From an uncultured Nitrospirota bacterium (GTDB taxonomy: Bacteria > CG2-30-53-67), in the NCBI GenBank assembly GCA_947259355.1, contig CAMYMF010000019.1, positions 3,593 through 43,804 of the forward strand: a stretch of 40,212 nucleotides of DNA, written 5' to 3'. Below the pieces are notes generated by a model. That model was not told the DNA's origin. It saw nothing but the letters and a program-made list of their open reading frames with translations, and did no database searches. Positions within the stretch are counted from its first letter, which is position 1. Each line of letters opens with the position of its first letter. Below are positions 1 to 7,530 of this stretch, piece after piece. Position numbers and translations under genes: made by a program.

Positions 1-31
1 CTGACGCCAGCAGCATGAAAAGAACACCCAT
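1..31 (-). CDS. Partial gene start, likely exported protein
   Basis: Only the first ten codons lie in the window, reading off its left edge on the minus strand. The ATG at 31 is preceded by GGAGAG with a 5-base spacer, a good ribosome binding site, and the visible residues MGVLFMLLAS look like the start of a signal peptide or membrane segment. The gene is divergent from rplU. Function cannot be told from this fragment. A shorter start at the internal ATG (position 16) is possible. Confidence 0.4.
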   Translation of the reverse strand, partial: MGVLFMLLAS

Positions 32-170
32 GATTGCTCTCCGTTGACGCCCGACATCCCGCGGCAGCCTGTCACCACTCCGCCGGCGGCCCGCGGGCAT
101 CATAGACGGTGCGCCGGACAGGGTCAATCCCCAAAACCCTTTTCACCATTGAAGTTGTATGATAAAATCC

Positions 171-198
171 TTGACACATTCACGTAAGTTCTGATAAT
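171..198 (+). promoter_or_regulatory. Sigma-70 type promoter for rplU-rpmA
   Basis: TTGACA (171-176) and GATAAT (193-198) are separated by 16 bases. Transcription would start near 205, giving a short leader before the rplU start at 243. Matching is by eye only. Confidence 0.6.
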
Positions 199-242
199 TT
201 TCCTCTTTTGACAAAACCGGGAACGAGTTGGAAGGAAACACC

Positions 243-557
243 ATGAAGTACGCAATCATCGAAACCGGCGGCAAACAGTACAAGGTCTCCGAAGGAGATG
301 TGGTGCAGACAGAGCGGCTTGATGCCCAGGTGGGCGATACACTCGAACTCGACCGGGTGCTGTTGGTCGGCGGTGAGGATTCTCTGTTGACGGGCACACC
401 CTATCTGCCCAATGCGTGCGTCCGGGCCCAGGTGGTTTCCATGGACCGGGGCAAGAAGATCGTCGTTTTGAAAAAGAAGCGGCGCAAGGGCTATCGCAGA
501 AAACAGGGCCACCGGCAGGAGCGGACCGGACTGAAGATCGTCGAAATTGCATCCTGA
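243..557 (+). CDS. rplU: 50S ribosomal protein L21
   Basis: Structural protein of the large ribosomal subunit that binds 23S rRNA. The 104-residue product starts MKYAIIETGGKQYKV, the family's signature opening, and carries the basic KKKRRKGYRRKQGHRQ segment near residues 78-93 before the terminal LKIVEI strand. The length is normal. The start at 243 is preferred over an in-frame ATG at 228 because GGAAGGA sits 6 bases upstream and family members begin at MKYAI. It leads an operon with rpmA 12 bases downstream and has its own TTGACA/GATAAT promoter. Confidence 0.97.
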   Translation: MKYAIIETGGKQYKVSEGDVVQTERLDAQVGDTLELDRVLLVGGEDSLLTGTPYLPNACVRAQVVSMDRGKKIVVLKKKRRKGYRRKQGHRQERTGLKIVEIAS

Positions 558-569
558 TGGGAGGCAGCC

Positions 570-827
570 ATGGCACATAAGAAAGCGGGCGGTAGTTCCC
601 GGAATGGAAGAGAAAGCCACTCGAAAAGACTGGGCGTCAAACGCTCCGGGGGGCAGCATGTGAAGGCGGGCAGCATCCTGGTGCGCCAGCGCGGGACAAA
701 AATTCACCCTGGATATAACGTCGGCAAAGGCAAGGATGACACGCTTTTTGCCACGGCCGACGGCGTCGTCACCTTCCAGCGCGTTGGACGGAACAAGAAA
801 AAGGTCAGCGTCTACGCTGCGGAGTGA
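570..827 (+). CDS. rpmA: 50S ribosomal protein L27
   Basis: Large-subunit protein whose N-terminus reaches the peptidyl transferase centre. The 85-residue product begins [16 protein letters not shown] and includes the conserved [20 protein letters not shown] stretch and the GKDDTLFA motif. There is no N-terminal extension of the kind that some Firmicutes cleave off. GGAGG lies 6 bases before the ATG. It follows rplU by 12 bases, the almost universal pairing, and is followed by a hairpin plus T-run (905-927) that probably ends part of the transcription before obgE. Confidence 0.97.
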   Translation: MAHKKAGGSSRNGRESHSKRLGVKRSGGQHVKAGSILVRQRGTKIHPGYNVGKGKDDTLFATADGVVTFQRVGRNKKKVSVYAAE

Positions 828-904
828 CGAGGCCTTCTCTGCGTTGTGGGCGCGTTGGCACAAACGGTGCGTCCCATGTGAGGGGATCGGGTGGCCCGGG
901 TGAG

Positions 905-927
905 GGATCGCCGGATCCTTTTTTTTT
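905..927 (+). terminator. Short intrinsic terminator after rpmA
   Basis: GGATC (905-909), loop GCCG, GATCC (914-918), then nine T residues (919-927). The stem is only 5 bp, so termination may be partial, which would set a step-down between the ribosomal protein genes and obgE. Confidence 0.5.
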
Positions 928-983
928 GGCGCCCCCATCGTCCATGCGTCAGATTCGGAGAGAACTCGAAAGGCCCTGCACGC

Positions 984-2018
984 ATGCCCTCTCATCGATC
1001 AAGAGTGCCCTCTCGCCGGAAGCTTTTTGCCGACTATGCACGCATTAAGGTCCGTTCGGGCGCCGGTGGTCGGGGCTGTGTCAGCTACCGCCGTGAGAAG
1101 TATGTCCCTAAGGGCGGCGCCGATGGTGGCAACGGAGGAGCCGGCGGCAGCGTCGTGATCCAGGCGGAACGCAATCTGCATACCCTGATCGACCAGCGGT
1201 ATCAAAAACACTATCGCGCTGCCAACGGACGTGCCGGCGGCGGGAATCAGATGACCGGCGCGTGCGGCCCGGATCTGGTGATCCCTGTCCCCTGTGGCAC
1301 ACTGATTCGCGATGCTGCGACGGGTGAAATCGTCGCGGACCTCATCGAGCACGGCGATTCGGTGCGCGTGGCGCAGGGCGGCCGGGGCGGCAAGGGCAAT
1401 GCCCACTTCGTGTCCGCCACGCATCAGACACCCCGCTTCGCACAACCGGGCGAGCCCAGCGAGACGCGCGACATTATTCTGGAGCTAAAACTGCTCGCGG
1501 ATGTGGGGATCGTGGGGCTGCCCAATGCAGGCAAGTCGACTTTTCTCTCCCGCATTTCGGCAGCCCGGCCCAAGATCGCCGATTACCCCTTCACCACCTT
1601 GACACCGCACCTCGGGGTGGTGCAAGGAGACGATTTCACCTCCTTCGTGGCCGCCGACATCCCAGGCCTCATGGAGGGAGCCCATGAAGGTGCCGGGCTG
1701 GGGGATCTCTTTCTGCGGCACATCGAACGATGTCGTGTGCTGCTGCACCTGGTGGATGTCTCCGACGCCGCTTCGGAGGATCCCCTCAAGGCCATCGTCA
1801 CCGTTGAAAAAGAGCTGGGTCGTTACCACCCGGATCTGTTGCGGAAGCGGCGCGTCATCGGAGCGTCCAAAATTGATGCCATGGCGGATGATGCTCGCCT
1901 GGTAAAGCTCACGGCCTACTGCCAGCAGGAGAGCCTGCCGCTCTTTGCTTTCTCGTCCGTCACCGGCACCGGCGTAGCGGTGCTGCTGCGGAGGCTCTCA
2001 GAATGGGTGGCCCCTTGA
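984..2018 (+). CDS. obgE: Obg family GTPase (ObgE/CgtA)
   Basis: Ribosome-associated GTPase that acts in late 50S assembly and growth control. The N-terminal glycine-rich Obg fold (KVRSGAGGRGCVSYRREK, GGADGGNGGAGGSV) is followed by a G domain with GLPNAGKST (G1), DYPFTTL (G2) and DIPGLMEGA (G3). The G4 motif reads SKID rather than the usual NKxD, and G5 is SSVTG. The product is about 344 residues, with no C-terminal OCT extension. The start is uncertain: ATG 984 has a weak GAAAGG upstream, while an in-frame GTG at 1005 and a longer frame from 891 are less likely. The short leader KLFADYARIKV replaces the usual MKFVDEAKI opening. It sits after rpmA, as in most bacteria, and proB follows 15 bases later. 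Confidence 0.93.
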   Translation: MPSHRSRVPSRRKLFADYARIKVRSGAGGRGCVSYRREKYVPKGGADGGNGGAGGSVVIQAERNLHTLIDQRYQKHYRAANGRAGGGNQMTGACGPDLVIPVPCGTLIRDAATGEIVADLIEHGDSVRVAQGGRGGKGNAHFVSATHQTPRFAQPGEPSETRDIILELKLLADVGIVGLPNAGKSTFLSRISAARPKIADYPFTTLTPHLGVVQGDDFTSFVAADIPGLMEGAHEGAGLGDLFLRHIERCRVLLHLVDVSDAASEDPLKAIVTVEKELGRYHPDLLRKRRVIGASKIDAMADDARLVKLTAYCQQESLPLFAFSSVTGTGVAVLLRRLSEWVAP

Positions 2019-2033
2019 AAGAGGGACCGGCCG

Positions 2034-3206
2034 ATGCCGTGCCCCCCGGACTGTGGGATCGGTATGATCGGTATGAAAAGTCGCGCTGAAATACTCAACG
2101 CCTGCCGACGGGTCGTCATCAAGATCGGAAGCAGTATTCTGACCGAGGGCGCCAGTGGTCTGAACACGGACCGGATTCACGAACTGGTGGACGAGATCAT
2201 GAGCGTCATGGGCCGGAAGAAACTGGAGATTACCATCGTCTCCTCGGGCGCAGTGGCCGCCGGCATGGCGCGCCTCGGCATGCAGCGGGGACGAAGGGAG
2301 ATTCCACTGAATCAGGCGGCCGCCGCCGTCGGCCAAGGCCGCCTGATCTGGTCGTACGAGGAAGCCTTCGGCAGACACCGAAAACGGGTCGCGCAAATTC
2401 TGCTCACGGCGGACGATCTCAAACATCGCCGACGTTTCCTCAATGCCCGCAATGCCCTGCTGACCCTCTTTCGCTACAGCGTTATTCCCATCATCAATGA
2501 AAACGACACAGTCGTGGTAGAAGAGATCAAGTTCGGGGACAACGACCACCTCTCAGCCCTGGTCACCAATCTCGTGGGGGCCGACCTGCTGCTGATCCTG
2601 TCCGATGTGGACGGCCTGCACACGGCGGACCCCCGGGTCGATGGCTCGGCGAGGTTCATCGCCCGCGTGGAAAAAGTGACACCCAAGATCCTCGCCATGG
2701 CAGGCGAGAGCGGAGCAGGCGTCGGCACCGGGGGCATGCGCTCCAAAGTGCTCACCGCAAAGACGGCGGCCGACTTCGGCACCCCGACCCTTGTCATCAA
2801 CGGCCATTGCCGCGGCGCCATCGCCTCGGCCCTGCTCGGCGAAGAGATCGGCACCCTCTTTCTGGCGAACCAGGATCGTCTCACGAGCCGGAAACACTGG
2901 ATCGCCTACAGTCTCAGCTCCAAGGGGAGCTTGACGCTTGACCCCGGCGCAGCCGAGGCGCTTTTGAAACGGGGCAAGAGCCTGCTGCCTTCGGGCATCC
3001 TCGAGGTTGCGGGGCGGTTCGAAGTGGGAGACCCCGTGAGCTGTCTCGACACGCAGGGGCGTGAGTTGGCGCGGGGCTTGGTCAACTACCACGCATGGGA
3101 AATCGACAAGATTAAGGGACGGAAGACGGCGGAGATTGAAAAGATCCTCGGATACAAGTATTATGACGAAGTGATCCACCGAGATGACCTGGTGATCCTA
3201 TCCTAG
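2034..3206 (+). CDS. proB: Glutamate 5-kinase with PUA domain
   Basis: First enzyme of proline synthesis: phosphorylates glutamate with ATP. The amino-acid kinase domain starts at RRVVIKIGSSIL and continues through SSGAVAAG, INENDTV, FGDNDHLSALV and the nucleotide loop SDVDGLHTADP. The C-terminal part from about residue 295 (KGSLTLDPGAAEALLKRGKS) is a PUA domain, as in the E. coli enzyme. The ATG at 2034 has GAGGGA 7 bases upstream. An alternative start at 2073 (MKSRAEIL) would fit the family length better but has a poorer binding site. It is 15 bases from obgE and 9 from proA, so the genes are co-transcribed. Confidence 0.95.
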   Translation: MPCPPDCGIGMIGMKSRAEILNACRRVVIKIGSSILTEGASGLNTDRIHELVDEIMSVMGRKKLEITIVSSGAVAAGMARLGMQRGRREIPLNQAAAAVGQGRLIWSYEEAFGRHRKRVAQILLTADDLKHRRRFLNARNALLTLFRYSVIPIINENDTVVVEEIKFGDNDHLSALVTNLVGADLLLILSDVDGLHTADPRVDGSARFIARVEKVTPKILAMAGESGAGVGTGGMRSKVLTAKTAADFGTPTLVINGHCRGAIASALLGEEIGTLFLANQDRLTSRKHWIAYSLSSKGSLTLDPGAAEALLKRGKSLLPSGILEVAGRFEVGDPVSCLDTQGRELARGLVNYHAWEIDKIKGRKTAEIEKILGYKYYDEVIHRDDLVILS

Positions 3207-3215
3207 GAGTTGATA

Positions 3216-4472
3216 ATGACACTGCAAGCACTTGTGGAAAAAAAGGTGAAAGAAGCCAGGGCAGCCGCTCGGCCCCTGGCCCGCCTCGGCTCGGACGTCA
3301 AGAACAGGGCCCTTCGGCTCATGGCGGAGCGTTTAGAGACCGGAAAAGACCGCCTGGAAGAAGCCAATCTCAAGGACCTTTCCCGCGCGCGCGACCGGGG
3401 CCTCTCGGAAGCCATGATCGATCGTTTGCGTCTCAACGACGCGCGCATCGGCGCCATGGCGACCGGTCTGCGAGAAGTGGCGGAGCTGCCCGATCCCGTG
3501 GGCGAGGTGATGCGGATGTGGAAGCGTCCCAACAACCTGCAGATCGGCAAGGTGCGCGTGCCCATCGGTGTGATCGGAATCATTTATGAATCGCGCCCGA
3601 ACGTGACGGCCGACGCGGCCAGCCTCTGCCTGAAGGCGGGCAACGCCGTGGTGCTCCGAGGCGGCTCAGAAGCCATCCATTCCAACGGGGCCATTGCCCA
3701 CATTCTCGCGGAGGCCGCTCAGGAAGCGGGGGTGCCCGAGGGCGCCCTGCAGTTCATCGACCAGACCGACCGCGACGCGGTAATGCACCTGCTGAAGATG
3801 GACCGCCATGTGGATCTCATCATTCCACGCGGAGGCGAAGGGCTGATCCGAACGGTTTGCGAAAACTCCACCATTCCCGTCATCAAACATGACAAAGGCG
3901 TCTGCCACACCTACATTGACCGCGATGCCGACGAACAAATGGCCGTTCGGATTGCCATGAACGCCAAGTGCCAGCGGCCCGGCGTCTGCAATGCAATGGA
4001 AACCCTACTGATCCACGAAGCAGCGGCCGAAACGCTTCTGCCAGAGCTGGGCCGACGCCTGGTTACAGCGGGGGTGCAAATACGGGGGTGCCCGAAAACT
4101 CGGAAGCTGATCGCGGAGAGCGTTGACGCAACGGAAACCGATTGGCACACGGAATACAACGACCTCATTCTCAATGTGCGTGTCGTCGCGTCTTTGCTGG
4201 AAGCCATGGCGCATATCAACCAATACGGCTCGCAGCATTCCGAAGCCATTGTGACCCGGGACTACGAAAGGGCCCGGCAATTTCTGGCAGAAGTGGACGC
4301 ATCGGCCGTTTATGTGAATGCGTCGACCCGCTTTACCGACGGATACGAGTTCGGCTTCGGCGCCGAAATCGGTATCAGCACAAATCGGCTGCATGCCCGC
4401 GGCCCCATGGGGCTGGAGGAGCTGACGAGTTACAAGTTCATCATTCTGGGTGACGGCCAGATACGCGAATAG
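3216..4472 (+). CDS. proA: Gamma-glutamyl phosphate reductase
   Basis: Second enzyme of proline synthesis: NADPH-dependent reduction of glutamyl phosphate to glutamate semialdehyde, an aldehyde dehydrogenase-fold enzyme. The 418-residue length is typical. Recognisable segments are GVIGIIYESRPNVTADA, LKAGNAVVLRGGSEA, IPRGGEGLI and CQRPGVCNAMETLL, in which Cys258 is the expected catalytic cysteine. It ends with FGAEIGISTNRLHARGPMG. AGGAG sits 6 bases before the ATG at 3216, so the in-frame TTG at 3210 is not needed. It is 9 bases after proB and makes the product ProB channels to it. Confidence 0.97.
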   Translation: MTLQALVEKKVKEARAAARPLARLGSDVKNRALRLMAERLETGKDRLEEANLKDLSRARDRGLSEAMIDRLRLNDARIGAMATGLREVAELPDPVGEVMRMWKRPNNLQIGKVRVPIGVIGIIYESRPNVTADAASLCLKAGNAVVLRGGSEAIHSNGAIAHILAEAAQEAGVPEGALQFIDQTDRDAVMHLLKMDRHVDLIIPRGGEGLIRTVCENSTIPVIKHDKGVCHTYIDRDADEQMAVRIAMNAKCQRPGVCNAMETLLIHEAAAETLLPELGRRLVTAGVQIRGCPKTRKLIAESVDATETDWHTEYNDLILNVRVVASLLEAMAHINQYGSQHSEAIVTRDYERARQFLAEVDASAVYVNASTRFTDGYEFGFGAEIGISTNRLHARGPMGLEELTSYKFIILGDGQIRE

Positions 4473-4511
4473 CGCCCCGCGAGGGCGGATGGCCGGGGGA
4501 GGCGGCGTCTG

Positions 4512-5168
4512 ATGCGGCTCGGCATTTTCGGCGGGACCTTCAACCCCATTCACATGGGGCACCTCATCACTGCGGAGCACGTTCGAGAAGCCTTTGACAT
4601 TGACCGGCTGATCTTTGTCCCGTCCGCACGCCCGCCCCACAAGCCTTCGCCCGAACTCATCGATGGTGTGCATCGACTGGAAATGGCTCGTCTTGCCGTC
4701 GCCGACCATCCCCGGTTTGACGTCTCGCCCATCGAACACGAACGAAGCGGACGCTCCTACTCGGTGGAGACGGTGGAAGCCTTCCACCAGGAGTGGGGCG
4801 GCGAAGCCACCCTGTTCTTTGTGCTGGGCATCGATGCCTTCCTCGAAATGGCAACCTGGCGGGAGCCGGAAAGGCTCTTTGCACTCTGCAATTTTGTGAT
4901 CACCTCGCGGGCCGGGTTCCCCTTTGATCAGGCCCGTCAGGTCCTCTCGGACATCCTGGGCATCACCCCGCCGGCTGAGGCGCAGCACGTTGCGCTGCCC
5001 CAGGGGCGGACGTTGTGGTTTCACTCCGTACTCCCCATCGGAATCTCATCGACGCTGATACGGGACCGGCTCCAACGCAGACGCTCGGTGAAATACCTCT
5101 TGCCGGGCCCCGTCGAATCGTATATACTTTCGCATCATTTATACTCCGACTCGAACAAGCGATCGTAA
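4512..5168 (+). CDS. nadD: Nicotinate-nucleotide adenylyltransferase
   Basis: Transfers AMP from ATP to nicotinate mononucleotide in NAD synthesis. The N-terminal nucleotidyltransferase motif GTFNPIHMGH and the C-terminal ISSTLIRDR motif are both present, and PSARPPHK lies between them. The 218-residue length is normal. GGGGGAGG is about 9 bases before the ATG. It follows proA by 39 bases and is followed by a 160-base unexplained spacer before rsfS, with which nadD is usually paired. Confidence 0.95.
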   Translation: MRLGIFGGTFNPIHMGHLITAEHVREAFDIDRLIFVPSARPPHKPSPELIDGVHRLEMARLAVADHPRFDVSPIEHERSGRSYSVETVEAFHQEWGGEATLFFVLGIDAFLEMATWREPERLFALCNFVITSRAGFPFDQARQVLSDILGITPPAEAQHVALPQGRTLWFHSVLPIGISSTLIRDRLQRRRSVKYLLPGPVESYILSHHLYSDSNKRS

Positions 5169-5332
5169 GCCGCCTCGGTTGCACAAATCCTGCCTGGACG
5201 ATAGGGTAGAGCCGTGATTCGCTGGCCGGTTTACGATAGCAGCTCGCCTGTCGAACGCCGCGAAGAGGCAAAGCAGTGCCGTACGACGGGTGGGATGATA
5301 GCAGCATGCTTTTTCAGACGTGAGGGTGCGCG
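5169..5332 (+). other. Spacer between nadD and rsfS, no gene recognised
   Basis: No reading frame, tRNA or known riboswitch could be recognised in this 164-base spacer. A weak promoter-like pair, TTGCAC then TAGGGT 17 bases later, begins near 5179. The gap is long for a gene pair that is normally tight, so it could hold a leader RNA or promoter for rsfS. GAGGG at 5322-5326 is the likely ribosome binding site of rsfS. Confidence 0.3.
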
Positions 5333-5347
5333 ATAGACAGCAAGCAG

Positions 5348-5683
5348 TTGACCAGCCATTGTGTGAAGGCGGGTCTCGAAAAGAAGGCGCTCGACCTTGA
5401 AATTCTGGATTTGTCGGGGCTGACCATCTTCGCGGATTATTTCGTCATCTGCAGTGGCACGTCTACCCGGCAGGTGAAGGCCATCGCCGCCGAGATAGAA
5501 GAGAGCCTGTCCCGGCGTCGTGTCGAGCCCGATCACATTGAAGGGGCCGCGGCAGGAAAGTGGATCTTACTGGATTACGGCGACACCGTGGTTCACGTCT
5601 TCCTGGAGGAGACCCGGCTCTATTACAATCTTGAGAGACTCTGGGGCGATGCCCCCCGTCTGAACCCGAGCGATCTCGACTGA
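5348..5683 (+). CDS. rsfS: Ribosome silencing factor RsfS
   Basis: Binds ribosomal protein L14 and blocks 30S-50S joining when nutrients are short. The product has the family core LDLSGLTIFADYFVICSGTS, the VKAIAAEIEESL helix, the WILLDYGDTVVHVF strand and the RLYYNLERLWGD ending. The coordinates use the first ordinary start, TTG 5348, but the evidence points upstream: the residues before it read IDSKQL, which matches the usual (M)DSKQL opening, and GAGGG lies exactly 6 bases before an in-frame ATA at 5333. The frame is closed by TGA at 5321, so no ATG, GTG or TTG is available there. Translation may start at ATA, or the base may be a sequencing error for ATG. Confidence 0.92.
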   Translation: MTSHCVKAGLEKKALDLEILDLSGLTIFADYFVICSGTSTRQVKAIAAEIEESLSRRRVEPDHIEGAAAGKWILLDYGDTVVHVFLEETRLYYNLERLWGDAPRLNPSDLD

Positions 5684-5695
5684 TGCATGGATCCC

Positions 5696-6166
5696 ATGAA
5701 AATCCGGATCATTTCCATGGGGCGTACTGAAGATGACTACATCCGCCGGGGCACAGAGCGATTTCTGAAACAGGTCCGACGCTATCACCCGATCGAGGAG
5801 ATACGGATCAAGGAGACCCGCAGGGGCAAAAGCACCGAAACGGACAAAGGGTTGCGTCGAGACGGCGAGAAGATCCTCAAGCAACTCGACCCTCGAGACC
5901 GGGTGGTTCTCTTGGACCGGCAGGGAACGGAGATGACCTCGGAACGCTTTGCGGCTTTTCTCCGCAAGCGTTTGGCACTGCCGGTCCGGAGTGTCACTTT
6001 CGTCATCGGCGGGGCCGACGGGGTGGCCGAGGCGGTTCGTGCGCGGGCGGATGAAGCGCTTTCGCTCTCCCGCATGACCTTCCCGCACGAACTATCCCGT
6101 CTCATGCTGCTGGAGCAGCTTTATCGGGGTTTCACCATTCTCAGCGGCAAGCGATATCACCGATAG
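5696..6166 (+). CDS. rlmH: 23S rRNA pseudouridine-1915 N3-methyltransferase RlmH
   Basis: SPOUT-class methyltransferase that modifies helix 69 of 23S rRNA in assembled 70S ribosomes. The 156-residue product opens MKIRIISMGRTED and has the knot-forming end FVIGGADGVAE, SLSRMTFPHELSRLMLLEQLYR and KRYHR. The DRVVLLDRQGTEMTSE segment is also typical. The start MKIRI at 5696 fits the family; an in-frame ATG at 5687 would add three residues, and neither has a strong binding site. It lies 12 bases after rsfS, a common pairing. Confidence 0.95.
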   Translation: MKIRIISMGRTEDDYIRRGTERFLKQVRRYHPIEEIRIKETRRGKSTETDKGLRRDGEKILKQLDPRDRVVLLDRQGTEMTSERFAAFLRKRLALPVRSVTFVIGGADGVAEAVRARADEALSLSRMTFPHELSRLMLLEQLYRGFTILSGKRYHR

Positions 6167-6183
6167 AGCGGAAAGGAGAGGAG

Positions 6184-7530
6184 ATGATTGTACGCGTCTT
6201 TCTCGGCATTCTGATTTTCATCGCAGCCATCTTTTACCTGACCCATTTGAACCAGGGCAGCATCGATCTTTCTCTGCTTCCCGGCAAATCCTTTTCGGTG
6301 TCCGTTAGCCTGCTGGTGTTGAGCGCAGTGGTGGCCGGTGCATTCCTGATGATGGGCCTCGTGGCCCTGCGGGATACCAGGCGGGGCCTCGTCGACATGC
6401 GGGAACGGGCGCGGGTGAAGAAAAAAGAAAAAATCATGGATCTGTACCGTGAAGGGGTGAACCATTTGCTGAGCAAGAAGCGGGATGAAGCCCTGAAATG
6501 CTTTCAGAAAATCCTGGACAAGGACCCCAAGCACATGGATGCGCTCCTACGCATGGGCGATGTCTACCGTTACCAGGGCAACTACCCCGAGGCCATCCGC
6601 TACCACAACCAGGCCCGTGCCCTGGACTTCGGGAACCTGCCCGTACTGTTTGCCCTGGGCAAAGACTTCCGTCGTGCAGGACTTTGGGCAGAGGCGGTGG
6701 ACGTCTACCAGAGTGTCCTCAAAATCGACGAGCGTAATGTCAGCGCCTTTCAGAAACTGCGGGAACTCTACGAGCAGCAAGGTGCGTGGGAAAAACTGAT
6801 CGCGTTGCAGAAGGACTTCTGGAATTTCAAGAAAGATCCCGAGGAGAAAGAGCGCTTGCATTACTATCAACTCATGAGCGCCACGCACCTGGACCCGCAA
6901 AAGGACCGGGATAAGGTCCTCAGGCTTTACTCGGAGCTGCTGAAAGCGGACAAGTTCATGGTGGCGCCCTATGTGGAGCTGGGCAAGACTTACGTGAGTC
7001 AGGGACAGGACAAGGAAGCGCTGAAGATGTGGAACAGGGGCTTCAAGGAGACGGGCGACATGGTGTTCCTGGAGTTGCTGGACAAGCACTATCTCAACCA
7101 GGAAGACCCCGCGAGCGTCATCAAGATCCACAAGGAGGCGGTGGCACGTTTCCCGGAAAACCCGGCATACAAGTTTCTCCTGGGAAAACTCTACTACCGG
7201 CTCGAGATGATCGATGACGCACAAGAGATTCTTGAGAGCCTGGCGCATCAGGGGGTCCAGTTTCCGATTATGCGTCAGATCCTGGGGGACATCTACTACA
7301 AACGGGGGCGCACGGAAGATGCCATGGAGGAGTTCAAGAAATCCGTCCATTTCGAGCGGCCCATCTTCATCCCGTACGCCTGCAACCAATGCGGGCATGA
7401 ACAGGGCGAATGGATGACGCTGTGTACCAACTGTCAGCGCCCAAACACTCTTTCCATCAATCTCAATCAGACATCGCCGAAAACGGCGGTGCCGCCGGGT
7501 CTACCGGTGGCTGCCCGTGAAAATGCCTGA
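6184..7530 (+). CDS. LapA-LapB fusion: membrane anchor, TPR repeats and zinc ribbon
   Basis: In E. coli LapA and LapB (YciM) are two neighbouring proteins that steer FtsH degradation of LpxC and so set lipid A output. Here one 448-residue protein has both layouts. Residues 1-80 give two membrane segments with the intervening SIDLSLLPG and a basic tail, as in LapA (DUF1049). Residues 85-385 are TPR-like helical repeats (EALKCFQKILDKDPKHMDAL, EAIRYHNQARALDFG). A rubredoxin-type ribbon follows with Cys400, Cys403, Cys414 and Cys417, as in LapB. The start follows AGGAGAGGAG. The gene is 17 bases after rlmH and overlaps gpmI by 14 bases. LapB alone has one membrane helix, so the second helix and its loop make a fusion the simplest reading. 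The LpxC role is inferred. Confidence 0.8.
   Translation: MIVRVFLGILIFIAAIFYLTHLNQGSIDLSLLPGKSFSVSVSLLVLSAVVAGAFLMMGLVALRDTRRGLVDMRERARVKKKEKIMDLYREGVNHLLSKKRDEALKCFQKILDKDPKHMDALLRMGDVYRYQGNYPEAIRYHNQARALDFGNLPVLFALGKDFRRAGLWAEAVDVYQSVLKIDERNVSAFQKLRELYEQQGAWEKLIALQKDFWNFKKDPEEKERLHYYQLMSATHLDPQKDRDKVLRLYSELLKADKFMVAPYVELGKTYVSQGQDKEALKMWNRGFKETGDMVFLELLDKHYLNQEDPASVIKIHKEAVARFPENPAYKFLLGKLYYRLEMIDDAQEILESLAHQGVQFPIMRQILGDIYYKRGRTEDAMEEFKKSVHFERPIFIPYACNQCGHEQGEWMTLCTNCQRPNTLSINLNQTSPKTAVPPGLPVAARENA

Noticed and set aside
856-870. Sigma-54-like TGGCAC then GTGC upstream of obgE
   Set aside because: The -12 element is imperfect and any transcript would run straight into the hairpin at 905-927.
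5169-5332. tRNA or c-di-GMP riboswitch in the nadD-rsfS spacer
   Set aside because: No T-loop or acceptor pairing for a tRNA, and the conserved GEMM core bases are not there.
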